DNA of 64,000 bases from Thiopontia sp964344135 (GTDB lineage: Bacteria; Pseudomonadota; Gammaproteobacteria; GCF-002020875): NCBI GenBank assembly GCA_964344135.1, contig CAYFMF010000003.1:1-64000 (forward strand). The letters are read 5' to 3'. This document shows positions 39,465-48,400 of the stretch, one piece after another. Below the pieces are notes generated by a model. It searched no databases. It saw only the letters and a program-made list of their open reading frames with translations, and was not told the DNA's origin. Numbering within the stretch: position 1 is the first letter of the stretch; the number at the start of each line of letters is the position of its first letter. The position numbers and the translations under genes were made by a program.

Positions 39465-40442
39465 TCATGAGAGCCGAACCCTCGGATCTACAACGGTATA
39501 GGAGAGATCCGTCAGCAGCAGACCGATGATATAGAGCACCGCACCGAGGAAGACCATGGCCCGGACAATGGCAAAGTCCTGGGCGTTGATCGCCTCAATG
39601 GTGTAACTGCCCAGGCCGGGTATTCCGAAAAAGGATTCGGTAATCAGGCTCCCCATAAAGAGCAGCGGCAGCACCACCACCGCACCGGTGAGGATCGGGA
39701 TCATCGCATTCCTCAACACATGGTGGAACAGTACCCGACTCTCGGAGAGCCCCTTGGCACGGGCGGTACGGACATAATCCTTCCCCATCTCCTCAAGGAA
39801 GATGGTGCGATACCAGCGGGTTCCGGAGCCGATTCCGGAGATCACCCCGATGACCACTGGAAGGATCACGAAGCGGAAGGCCCCCAGCCCCCCCTCATAG
39901 CCGGAGATGGGAACCAGGTGCATCAGCTTGCCCACCACAAACTGCCCGCCAATGATGTAGAAGAGGCCGGAGATTGACATCAGCACCACCGTCAACACCA
40001 CGCCCGAGAGGTCAAGATAGGTGGCGCGGAAGAAGACCATCAACATCGCAAAGGTGATATTGGTCATCAGCCCGATGACAAAGATAGGTACCGCAATGGC
40101 GAGGCTGGGGCCCATCCGCTCCCGGATATCCCCGCCAATATCGCGCCCGTCATCAGCCACCCCAAAATCGAAACGAAACAGCTTGAGGGACTCAGAGACA
40201 ATCAGGGTCTCGGTCAGCTTCTCACTACCCGATGCCGACTCATTCCAGAGCAGCGGGCGGTCATAGCCCCGCTCCTGCTTCCAGTTCTCGATCGCCTCCT
40301 CGGTGACATGCTTCATCCCCAGGTGCATGCGTGCCATGTCATCCGGGGTGTTGACCACGAAGAAGAGGAAGAAGGTGATCAGGTTGACCCCGACCAGGAT
40401 CGGGAAGGCGTAGAGGATACGGCGCAGAATATAGTTCAGCAT
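39465..40442 (-). CDS. yejB: Peptide ABC transporter permease (YejB type)
   Basis: This is an inner-membrane permease of about 325 residues, DppB/OppB class. It opens MLNYILRRILYAFPILVGVNLITFFLFFVVN, shown here as separate segments, and has the EAA loop DYVRTARAKGLSESRVLFHHVLRNAMIP and the C-terminal DLSYTVVDPRVRLS. The frame is open upstream to 40571, but the ATG at 40442 gives the standard N-terminus and lies two bases after the yejA stop. It heterodimerises with the YejE-type permease. Confidence 0.94.
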   Translation of the reverse strand: MLNYILRRILYAFPILVGVNLITFFLFFVVNTPDDMARMHLGMKHVTEEAIENWKQERGYDRPLLWNESASGSEKLTETLIVSESLKLFRFDFGVADDGRDIGGDIRERMGPSLAIAVPIFVIGLMTNITFAMLMVFFRATYLDLSGVVLTVVLMSISGLFYIIGGQFVVGKLMHLVPISGYEGGLGAFRFVILPVVIGVISGIGSGTRWYRTIFLEEMGKDYVRTARAKGLSESRVLFHHVLRNAMIPILTGAVVVLPLLFMGSLITESFFGIPGLGSYTIEAINAQDFAIVRAMVFLGAVLYIIGLLLTDLSYTVVDPRVRLS

Positions 40443-40444
40443 GG

Positions 40445-42625
40445 TCAGCTCCCCCCCTGGATACGGAGTGAGCTGCGCTCCTTTCTGCGCACCCCAAGCC
40501 AGGCGGGGACAATCAGCAGCAACAGCACCGCCCCGCCCCCCCAGAGTGGCCAGAGTACCGGGCGGTTCCACTCATTGCGCAGCCGCTTCCGCTCAACCGG
40601 ATCAAGCCGGACATATTTCAGGGTGTTGTTGGCCATCAGGTTGGGCTTGGTATTGCGGTACCAGGAGTGGTAGAGGCCAAAGTTCTTGGGGTGCATCCCC
40701 CAGACCCAGGGGGCATCCTCTCGCAGCAGGGCCACCATGCGGTCGATCATCTGCTGCCGCTGCGCTCCATTCTCCATGTTCTTCATCTCTTCAAAGAGGC
40801 GGTTGAACTCCGGGCTGTCATAGTTGGAGGCATTCTCCCCATTCTTCCCCATCTTGGCATTGGGGCCATAGAGCAGAAAGAGGAAGTTCTCGGGATCGGG
40901 ATAGTCGGCATTCCACCCCCAGAGGTAGATCTGGGCACTGCCGTTGAGCATCTTGTCCTGAAAACGGTTGTAGTCGGTATTGCGAATCACCAGCTGCAGA
41001 TCGATCTTCTCAAACTGCTTGCGATACCAGTCCATCCGCGCCTTGTCATCCGGTCCACTGGCGGTCACATCGAAATAGAGGGTCAGCGGCTTGCCTGTCT
41101 CGCGATCGCGCCCCTTGGGATAACCGGCCTCGGCCAGCAGCGCGCGTGCCTCCTCCAGTGGGCGACGCTTTGCTCTGCCACTCTCCCAGCGGTAGACCAG
41201 CGGATTGATACCAGGCTCCCCCTCCTTGTGACCAAAGATCCCGGCGGGGAGCGGCCCCTGTGCCGCAATCCCGCGCCCGTTAGAGAAGATGGAGATGAAC
41301 TCCTCATAGTCGACCGCAATGGAGATCGCCTGACGCAGCTTCCTGGCACGCTCACTCTCTCCACCAACCACAGGATCTGCCATATTGAACCCCATATAGA
41401 AGATCGAGGTGGAGACCGAGGTCTGGAGGCGCATCCCCTGCGCCTCCATCTCCGGCGTGAGGGCCGCTTCACCACCGGCGGTAATCTGCACCGCCTGATC
41501 AAAACTGTCGGAGCTGATCCCGGAGGCATCGTAGTAGCCCTGGAGAAACTTGTTCCAGTAGGGGATCGTCTCCTTCTCCAGACTGAACTCGATTCGGTCG
41601 AGGAACGGGATCGGCTCTCCTGCACTGGCCAACAGACCACTCTCCCTGTCTTCCGCCTCCCCCTCCAGCGGATAGTGTTCAGGATGGTGGTTGGGGTTGC
41701 GCTCCAGAACCATCTTGCGGTTGGGGTTGTTGAGCGTCAGCATGAAGGGGCCGCTTCCAACCGGATACCAGTCGAGGGTGATGTTCTTCTCCCGTAGCAG
41801 TGGCTGGGCATGAAAGCGGTCCGCCTCCCATGGCATGGGGGAGAAGAAGGGCATCGCCAGCCAGTAGATGAACTGGGGGTACTTGCCCTTTATCTTGATC
41901 CGGTAGGTCAGGCTGTCCACCCGCTCCACCCCCTCAAGCGGGAACTCCCGCAGATCAAGCCAGCCGTCCGGGTCCCCCTCTCTGGACTGCTTCAGCGCGT
42001 CACGCAGGGGCTGTAGCCCAACAATATGTTCTGTCATCAGCCCGAATATCGGGGAGTGGAGCGCGGGGTGGGCAAGGCGCTTGATCTGATAAATATAATC
42101 CTCTGCGGTCACCTTGCGTGTGCCCTGTTGCGGAAAATCGGCCATCCGCTCGATTCCGGCGGCCTCATCCTCCCCCAGATTGGCATAGCGCATCTCCCCC
42201 TGCTCATCCCTTACAAAGGCGGGATGGGGCTGATAGTGTGCCCCCTCCCGCACCCGAACCTCATAGATGGAGTGGGCAATCCTCTCAACCGGCGCATCCT
42301 CGGGCAGCTGCTCTCCATCGGCATCCAGGTAGATCACCCTGGGCATCACTGCCGCCCCCAGAGGCTCAAGCTGATAGGGGCGCTTGAGATAGTGGTACTG
42401 CAGTGGCGGCTCATAGATCTGCCCAATAAAGGTGTACTCATTGGAGCTGTAGGAGCGCGCAGGATCGAGGTGTTTCGGTCGTCCGGAGAAGGAGGAGTAG
42501 AGCACCTGCTCCTCCACCCCCTCCTGTGGATAGGGGTTGTTCCAGCTCGCCTGGAGAGGCAGTGAAAGGACCATTCCGACCAGGATGGTGAATAATCCCC
42601 CTCTTTTATTCTTGTTAGCGCCCAC
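40445..42625 (-). CDS. yejA: Peptide-binding protein, family 5 (YejA type) with C-terminal membrane helix
   Basis: This 726-residue solute-binding protein has a signal sequence (GLFTILVGMVLSLPLQASW) and the family 5 body: LDPARSYSSNEYTFIGQIYEPPLQYHY, VTAEDYIYQIKRLAHP, a long central domain, and RKLRQAISIAVDYEEFISIFSNGRG. Unusually, the last 40 residues contain a hydrophobic helix (LWPLWGGGAVLLLLIVPAWLGV) with a basic tail (RRKERSS), which would anchor the protein in the inner membrane. It is the first gene of the importer operon. Substrate is inferred as oligopeptides from family membership. Confidence 0.92.
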   Translation of the reverse strand: MGANKNKRGGLFTILVGMVLSLPLQASWNNPYPQEGVEEQVLYSSFSGRPKHLDPARSYSSNEYTFIGQIYEPPLQYHYLKRPYQLEPLGAAVMPRVIYLDADGEQLPEDAPVERIAHSIYEVRVREGAHYQPHPAFVRDEQGEMRYANLGEDEAAGIERMADFPQQGTRKVTAEDYIYQIKRLAHPALHSPIFGLMTEHIVGLQPLRDALKQSREGDPDGWLDLREFPLEGVERVDSLTYRIKIKGKYPQFIYWLAMPFFSPMPWEADRFHAQPLLREKNITLDWYPVGSGPFMLTLNNPNRKMVLERNPNHHPEHYPLEGEAEDRESGLLASAGEPIPFLDRIEFSLEKETIPYWNKFLQGYYDASGISSDSFDQAVQITAGGEAALTPEMEAQGMRLQTSVSTSIFYMGFNMADPVVGGESERARKLRQAISIAVDYEEFISIFSNGRGIAAQGPLPAGIFGHKEGEPGINPLVYRWESGRAKRRPLEEARALLAEAGYPKGRDRETGKPLTLYFDVTASGPDDKARMDWYRKQFEKIDLQLVIRNTDYNRFQDKMLNGSAQIYLWGWNADYPDPENFLFLLYGPNAKMGKNGENASNYDSPEFNRLFEEMKNMENGAQRQQMIDRMVALLREDAPWVWGMHPKNFGLYHSWYRNTKPNLMANNTLKYVRLDPVERKRLRNEWNRPVLWPLWGGGAVLLLLIVPAWLGVRRKERSSLRIQGGS

Positions 42626-42759
42626 TATGTCTGTGTAGAATTAGCCGGATAAAGGAGTCGGTTCGGTTCCCATTGGTGTCACCATTGTGAGGATTGGATC
42701 ATATCAGAATATCACGCGTTAAAACCGCGTTGAAAGCGAAAAGCGGACGAGGATTTGTG

Positions 42760-43560
42760 ATGGGATTCATGCAGGGAAAAAAGGCGCTGGTTGTCGGTGT
42801 CGCCAGTAACCGTTCAATCGCCTGGGGGATCGCCAAGGCGATGCACCGTGAGGGGGCCGAGATTGCCCTCACCTACCAGGGTGACAAACTGAAGGGGCGT
42901 GTCGAGAAGCTCGCCGCAGAGCTCGGAAGCGAGATCACCATCCCCTGCGATGTCTCCAGTGATGAGGAGATCAGAAACACCTTCAAGCGCCTCTCCACCC
43001 ACTGGGATGGCCTCGACTGCCTGGTCCACTCGGTCGCCTTCTCTCCCAAGGGGGAGCTGGATGGGCGTTTTGTCGATTCGGTCACCCGGGAGGGGTTCAA
43101 GATTGCCCACGACATCAGCTCATTCAGCTTTTCGGCACTGGCCCGTGAATCCCTGCCGATGATGGAGGGTCGCAACGGCTCCATGTTGACGCTGAGCTAT
43201 CTGGGCGCAGTGCGCTCCATCCCCCACTACAACGTGATGGGGCTGGCCAAGGCGAGCCTGGAGGCCAATGTGCGCGCACTGGCCGCTGACCTGGGGCCGG
43301 ATGGAATCCGCGTCAATGGCCTCTCTGCCGGTCCGATCAAGACACTGGCCGCAAAGGGAATTGGCGACTTCAACCTGCTGCTCGACTACTCGGAGAAGAA
43401 TTCACCGCTGCGCCGCAATGTCACCATTGACGAGGTGGGTAATGTGGGGGCCTTCCTCTGCTCCGATCTCAGCTCTGGAGTCACTGGAGAGATCACCTAT
43501 GTGGACGGTGGCTACAACACAACCGGAATGGGGATCTATGGGATCGCGGATGGCTCCTGA
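42760..43560 (+). CDS. fabI: Enoyl-ACP reductase (NADH)
   Basis: FabI reduces trans-2-enoyl-ACP in the last step of each fatty-acid elongation cycle. The 266-residue short-chain-dehydrogenase-like protein shows KKALVVGVASNRSIAWGIAKA, DCLVHSVAFSPKGEL, the catalytic Tyr/Lys pair in NVMGLAKASLEANVR context with SYLGAVRSIPHYN, and VNGLSAGPIKTLAAKGI. The frame opens at 42694, but ATG 42760 after ACGAGGA gives MGFMQGKKALV as in other FabI. A strong bidirectional terminator follows. Confidence 0.96.
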   Translation: MGFMQGKKALVVGVASNRSIAWGIAKAMHREGAEIALTYQGDKLKGRVEKLAAELGSEITIPCDVSSDEEIRNTFKRLSTHWDGLDCLVHSVAFSPKGELDGRFVDSVTREGFKIAHDISSFSFSALARESLPMMEGRNGSMLTLSYLGAVRSIPHYNVMGLAKASLEANVRALAADLGPDGIRVNGLSAGPIKTLAAKGIGDFNLLLDYSEKNSPLRRNVTIDEVGNVGAFLCSDLSSGVTGEITYVDGGYNTTGMGIYGIADGS

Positions 43561-43585
43561 GCGCTTTGCGGATAATCGATAACGC

Positions 43586-43612
43586 AAAAGCCCGGCACTG
43601 CCGGGCTTTTTG
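43586..43612. terminator. Bidirectional rho-independent terminator between fabI and ppiD
   Basis: AAAAGCCCGGCA and TGCCGGGCTTTTT form a GC-rich stem with A/T tracts on both sides, so it can end both convergent transcripts. Confidence 0.93.
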
Positions 43613-43635
43613 TTGAGAGAACTCACACTCTTCGA

Positions 43636-45564
43636 TCAGTTAAGCTGATCCTCGTGAATCACAACCTCTGCACGCTCTCGCAGATTGGCCACATAGCTCT
43701 GATAGTGACTCATCACATTGCGATTGCGCAGCTCTCGGCGCAGTGCCTCCCGCTCCTTCTCACTCATCGCATCCAGATTACCATCCTCAACCGCACTGAA
43801 CTCGATCAATGCATAACCGCCCCCCTGCAGCTCACTTCCTGCATAGGAGAGCACTCCACCATCCAGAGTATCCGTGTTGATCCGGAACAGGCGTGTCACC
43901 ACCTCGGGCGGGAGTGACTGGTTGTTGCGCCCAATCTTCTCAACCTCACCCCACTCGACTGCAGCCTGTTCAGCCACAGCCTGTGGAGTCATCTCCCCAG
44001 CCTGAACTTTCTGCAGCAGCTCCAGCCCCTGGTTGCGCGCCTCTACCCGGGCACGCTGGTCGAGGATGGCATCAACCACCTGCAGACGCACCTCATCGAG
44101 CGGTTTCCTGGTGGCCGGCTTGTGTTCATGGATACGGACAACCACCATGCGATCCTCCGCAAGCTCTATTGGATCACTGTTCTTGCCGTTGGTCAGTACC
44201 ATGTCGGAGAAGGCCTCCTTGATCACCCCGGGATTGGTTGCAATCCCGCTGGCCCCACCCTGACGGCCAAAGAGTGTGCTCTGCTTGACCTTCAGCCCCA
44301 CCGCCGCTGCCGCACCCTCCAGCGTATCCGGCTCCTCATAGGCAATATTGGCGATGGTCTCGGCATGTTCATAAAAGAGATCCTCTGCAGTGCGCCGTCT
44401 CAACTCTGCACTCAGTTCACCCCGCACCTCCTCAAAGGGGCGAATCTCCTCGGCCTGGATCTCCTCCAGACGAATCAGGTGAAAACCAAATGGGGTACGG
44501 ATTGGGTCGGAGAGCTCTCCCACCTGCATCGAGAAGACGGCCTCATCAAACTCCGGCACCATGATGCCACGTGGAAAGAAGTCAAGATCTCCCCCAGCCG
44601 ATGCAGAGCCCGGATCATCCGAGTATGCTGCTGCCAACGCCTCAAACGACTCTCCTGCAGCCAGCTTCTCCTGCACCTCATCCAGCCGTGCCTGGGCAGC
44701 AGTGGTGGCGGCCTCATCCGCCCCCTCAGCCAGCTCGATCAGGATATGGCGTGCGTGACGCTCCTCATCGGCCAGCATGCCGCCCTTGCGCTCCTCATAG
44801 AGCTTCTCCAGGGCACTCTCCTCAACAGGCACACCTCGTGCGAGGTCGGCAACAGCGAGCTCGATATAGTCCAGGCTGACCTGCTCCGGAATCTCGTAGA
44901 GAGCGGCATTCAACTCATACTGTGCGGCAATCTCCTCGTCATCCACCACGCGATTCCCGATGCGCTGCAGTGTGGCAGGGATGGTCAGGAGGCGCATGGT
45001 ACGCACCTGATCCTGGAGACGAACCGCCTCGCGCAGCTCCTGTGGGGTGACAAAGGAGGCGTGGCGGAAGGCGGTCAAGAGCTGAGACTGCATCAGATCG
45101 GTACGGATGCCACTCTCGAAAAAGGGCTTGCTCATCCCCTGGGCAGAGAGCAGCTGCTCATAGAGTGCGGAGCTGAACCTGCCATCATGCTGGAATGCCT
45201 CGATGCGCTGTATCTGTCCAAACAGAAGCTCATCACCGATACGGAAACCGTCACTCTCCACCGCCTGTGTCAGGAGATCATTCTCGATCATTGCATCCAG
45301 TACCGCACGACGCATCTGTGGATTTTCCATCATCTCCGGACGATAGTTTGTCCCCATCAGTGAGCGCAGCTTCTCCCGCTGCTGCTGCAGGGAGCGCTGA
45401 TAGTCATTCAGGCTGATCTCTGTGCCATTAACCTCGGCCACGACCGCACCGCTCCCCCCCTCAAAGTAGGAGTTAATTCCCCAGAGCGCAAACGGGATAA
45501 TCAACAATCCGACAATCACCCAGGCGATCCAGCTCTGCGCCTGATCATGAATACTCTGCAACAT
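43636..45564 (-). CDS. ppiD: Periplasmic chaperone / peptidyl-prolyl isomerase PpiD
   Basis: PpiD is anchored at the periplasmic side of the inner membrane near SecYEG and helps newly exported proteins fold. The 642-residue protein has an N-terminal anchor (SWIAWVIVGLLIIPFALWG), a SurA-N-like chaperone domain (about 35-200) and one parvulin domain (about 265-360: RHARHILIELAEGADE, GSASAGGDLDFFPRGIMVPEFDEAVF, TPFGFHLIRLEEI), followed by a long C-terminal chaperone part. Length is normal. It follows lon and two tRNAs, as in many gammaproteobacteria. Confidence 0.95.
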   Translation of the reverse strand: MLQSIHDQAQSWIAWVIVGLLIIPFALWGINSYFEGGSGAVVAEVNGTEISLNDYQRSLQQQREKLRSLMGTNYRPEMMENPQMRRAVLDAMIENDLLTQAVESDGFRIGDELLFGQIQRIEAFQHDGRFSSALYEQLLSAQGMSKPFFESGIRTDLMQSQLLTAFRHASFVTPQELREAVRLQDQVRTMRLLTIPATLQRIGNRVVDDEEIAAQYELNAALYEIPEQVSLDYIELAVADLARGVPVEESALEKLYEERKGGMLADEERHARHILIELAEGADEAATTAAQARLDEVQEKLAAGESFEALAAAYSDDPGSASAGGDLDFFPRGIMVPEFDEAVFSMQVGELSDPIRTPFGFHLIRLEEIQAEEIRPFEEVRGELSAELRRRTAEDLFYEHAETIANIAYEEPDTLEGAAAAVGLKVKQSTLFGRQGGASGIATNPGVIKEAFSDMVLTNGKNSDPIELAEDRMVVVRIHEHKPATRKPLDEVRLQVVDAILDQRARVEARNQGLELLQKVQAGEMTPQAVAEQAAVEWGEVEKIGRNNQSLPPEVVTRLFRINTDTLDGGVLSYAGSELQGGGYALIEFSAVEDGNLDAMSEKEREALRRELRNRNVMSHYQSYVANLRERAEVVIHEDQLN

Positions 45565-45588
45565 GCTCTACTACCTTCCTCTTGTGAT

Positions 45589-45623
45589 AAAAAAAGGGCG
45601 CACCTGAAAGCAGGCACGCCCTT
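45589..45623 (-). terminator. Rho-independent terminator after tRNA-Asp
   Basis: On the minus strand a 13-bp stem (AAGGGCGTGCCTG with CAGGTGCGCCCTT, two G-T pairs) and CTTT loop lead into seven Ts, just after the tRNA-Asp 3' end. It separates the tRNA transcript from ppiD. Confidence 0.93.
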
Positions 45624-45629
45624 GAGTAG

Positions 45630-45706
45630 TGGCGGAGCGGACGGGACTCGAACCCGCGACCCCCGGCGTGACAGGCCGGTATTCTAACCAACTGAACTAC
45701 CGCTCC
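45630..45706 (-). tRNA. tRNA-Asp (GTC)
   Basis: The 77-base sequence read on the minus strand folds as a normal tRNA. It has acceptor GGAGCGG/CCGCTCC, D arm GTTCAGTTGGTTAGAAT, anticodon loop CTGTCAC with GTC, T arm with GGTTCGAGTCC and an encoded CCA. Confidence 0.97.
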
Positions 45707-45722
45707 ACAATTCATCAATATT

Positions 45723-45798
45723 TGGTGGGTGCTGCAGGGATCGAACCTGCGACCCTCGCCTTGTAAGGGCGATGCTCTCCCAGCTGAGCTAAGCACCC
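45723..45798 (-). tRNA. tRNA-Val (TAC)
   Basis: The 76-base minus-strand sequence has acceptor GGGTGCT/AGCACCC, D arm GCTCAGCTGGGAGAGC, anticodon loop CTTACAA (TAC), T arm GCAGGTTCGATCCTGC and encoded CCA. It lies 16 bases upstream of tRNA-Asp on one transcript. A GC-rich discriminator-like stretch (GCGCGCG) at about 45835-45845 hints at a stringently controlled promoter. Confidence 0.97.
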
Positions 45799-45943
45799 CA
45801 TCCTGCAGGAACCCTTCGGTTCTCCACTCGGACAGCGCGCGCTAGTTTACGGTATCCTCCTCCGCTTTACCAGTTCAAAACGGGAGTTTTTTCAAAAAAA
45901 ACATGCCCTGAAACGGCTCACACTGGAGGCCACAACCCGCCCC

Positions 45944-48394
45944 TTAATGGGTCTGAATCACAGAGGAGTCCGAACCCTCGGCAGCGTGGTTATCCCCACT
46001 CTCCGCACCCTCACCCTCTGCCTCAATCTCATGCTCATTCAGCGGCTCCGGTGAGTACTGCAGCGCAATCTCCAGTACCTCATCCACCCAGCGTACCGGT
46101 TTTACCTCAAGATCCTTGAGAATATTCTCCGGAATCTCCTTGAGATCCTTTCTGTTCTCCTCGGGAATCAGTACCGTCTTGATTCCACCCCGATGGGCGG
46201 CGAGCATCTTCTCCTTGAGCCCGCCAATCGGCAATACCTCGCCACGCAGGGTGATCTCTCCGGTCATCGCCACGTCGGCCCGTACCGGAATGCCGGTCAG
46301 CACGGAGACCAGTGCGGTACACATCCCGATCCCGGCGCTGGGGCCATCCTTGGGAATTGCACCCTCAGGGACATGGATATGGATATCACTCTTCTCATAC
46401 TCTGAGGGCTTGATGCCCAGCACCGCAGAGCGGCTCCTGACAACAGTCATGGCTGCCTGGATCGACTCCTTCATCACCTCACCCAGCTGTCCGGTCACGG
46501 AGAATTTGCCCTTTCCGGGCATCACCGCACCCTCGATGGTCAACAGCTCTCCACCCACCTGGGTCCAGGCCAGGCCTGTCACCTGACCCACCTGATCCTT
46601 CTCATCCGCCAGACCATAACGGAACTTCTTGACCCCGAGATAGTGCTCCAGATTACGGACCGAGACCGAGACCCTGCCCTTCTGTTTCTTCAGCACCAGC
46701 TCCTTGACCACCTTGCGCAACACCTTGGATAGTTCACGCTCAAGGTTTCGCACCCCGGCCTCGCGAGTGTAGTGGCGAATCACCTGCAGAATCGCCCCCT
46801 CGCTGATGCTCACCTCCTTCTGCCTGAGGCCATTGCTCTTCATCTGCTTGGGAATCAGGTAGCGCTGGGCAATATTGAGCTTCTCCTCCTCGGTATAACC
46901 GGGGATTCGAATCACCTCCATCCTGTCTTTAAGGGGCCCTGGAATGTTCATGCTGTTTGCAGTGGCCACAAACATCACATCGGAGAGATCGTAGTCGACC
47001 TCCAGATAGTGGTCTGCAAAGGTGTCATTCTGCTCCGGATCGAGCACCTCCAGCAGCGCCGATGCCGGATCACCCCGAAAGTCCATCGCCATCTTGTCAA
47101 TCTCGTCGAGCAGGAAGAGCGGATTCCTGACCTCAACCTTGCTCATGTTCTGGATGATCTTGCCCGGCATGGAGCCGATATAGGTGCGCCGGTGACCACG
47201 AATCTCCGCCTCATCCCGTACACCGCCGAGTGACATGCGGACAAATTTTCGGCTGGTGGCACGAGCAATCGACTGCCCCAGCGAGGTCTTGCCAACACCG
47301 GGAGGGCCGACCAGACAGAGGATGGCACCCTTGATCTTGCCGACACGCTTCTGTACGGCCAGATACTCAAGGATGCGCTCCTTGACCTCCTCCAGTCCGT
47401 AGTGGTCCTCATTGAGAATCTTCTCGGCACGTACCAGATCACTGCGCAGACGGGAGCGTTTCACCCAGGGGACACCGAGCAGGGTCTCGATATAGGTGCG
47501 TACCACCGCTGCCTCGGCAGACATCGGCGACATCATCTTCAGCTTCTTGAGCTCCGATTCCGCCTTCTCTCTGGCCTCTTTGGACATCCTGGTCTCTTTG
47601 ACCTTGCGCTCCAGCTCATCAGTCTCACTGCTGCCATCCTCGGACTCCCCGAGCTCCTTCTGGATCGCCTTGATCTGCTCATTGAGATAGAACTCGCGCT
47701 GGTTGCGCTCCATCTGTTTCTTGACCCGCCCCTGAACCCGCTTCTCCACCTCAAGGATATCGAGCTCACCCTCCATCACGGAGAGAATATGCTCCATCCG
47801 CTCCTGCACGTCGAAGGTCTCCAGCAACTGCTGCTTCTCCTCGATCTTGAGCGTCATGTGGGCGGCCACCGTATCACTGAGCCGCGACGGGTCGTCGATT
47901 CCAGCCAGCGAGGTGAGGACCTCTGGTGGAATCTTCTTGTTCATTTTGACGTAGTGCTCAAACTGCCCCTGGATGGAGCGTGCCAGCACATCGACCTCGG
48001 TACCACCTGCTACCCGTTCTCGGTGAAGTGTAACCCGCGCGCGGAGCTGCCCCTGATCCTCCCCAATAGAGCGAATCAGTGCCCGATTGACCCCCTCCAC
48101 CAGCACCTTGACGGTACCGTCAGGCAGTCTCAGCAGCTGCAGAATGGTGGCCACGGTACCGGCAGAGAAGAGATCCTCGACCTCTGGCTCATCCTTGCCT
48201 GCACTCTTCTGGGCGACCAGCAGAATCTGTTTCTCATCCGCCATGGCGCTCTCCAGTGCCGCAATCGAACGCGGACGACCGACAAACAGCGGGATCACCA
48301 TGTGTGGATAGACCACTACATCACGCAGTGGCAGAACGGAGTACTCCTGCTCCAGTGGATCGGAAAAATCCAGGCTCTTCTCTTCAGTCCCCAT
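45944..48394 (-). CDS. lon: ATP-dependent protease Lon
   Basis: This 816-residue cytoplasmic AAA+ protease degrades misfolded and regulatory proteins. The N-terminal substrate domain starts EYSVLPLRDVVVYPHMVIPLFVGR. The ATPase has Walker A VGPPGVGKTSLGQSIA and Walker B PLFLLDEIDKM. The serine-lysine protease domain shows PKDGPSAGIGM (catalytic serine) and, about 43 residues on, the lysine in GGLKEKMLAAHRGGI. The C-terminus has an acidic Gly/Glu extension (EAEGEGAESGDNHAAEGSD). It is 6 bases downstream of clpX. Confidence 0.97.
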   Translation of the reverse strand: MGTEEKSLDFSDPLEQEYSVLPLRDVVVYPHMVIPLFVGRPRSIAALESAMADEKQILLVAQKSAGKDEPEVEDLFSAGTVATILQLLRLPDGTVKVLVEGVNRALIRSIGEDQGQLRARVTLHRERVAGGTEVDVLARSIQGQFEHYVKMNKKIPPEVLTSLAGIDDPSRLSDTVAAHMTLKIEEKQQLLETFDVQERMEHILSVMEGELDILEVEKRVQGRVKKQMERNQREFYLNEQIKAIQKELGESEDGSSETDELERKVKETRMSKEAREKAESELKKLKMMSPMSAEAAVVRTYIETLLGVPWVKRSRLRSDLVRAEKILNEDHYGLEEVKERILEYLAVQKRVGKIKGAILCLVGPPGVGKTSLGQSIARATSRKFVRMSLGGVRDEAEIRGHRRTYIGSMPGKIIQNMSKVEVRNPLFLLDEIDKMAMDFRGDPASALLEVLDPEQNDTFADHYLEVDYDLSDVMFVATANSMNIPGPLKDRMEVIRIPGYTEEEKLNIAQRYLIPKQMKSNGLRQKEVSISEGAILQVIRHYTREAGVRNLERELSKVLRKVVKELVLKKQKGRVSVSVRNLEHYLGVKKFRYGLADEKDQVGQVTGLAWTQVGGELLTIEGAVMPGKGKFSVTGQLGEVMKESIQAAMTVVRSRSAVLGIKPSEYEKSDIHIHVPEGAIPKDGPSAGIGMCTALVSVLTGIPVRADVAMTGEITLRGEVLPIGGLKEKMLAAHRGGIKTVLIPEENRKDLKEIPENILKDLEVKPVRWVDEVLEIALQYSPEPLNEHEIEAEGEGAESGDNHAAEGSDSSVIQTH

Positions 48395-48400
48395 GGGGTA

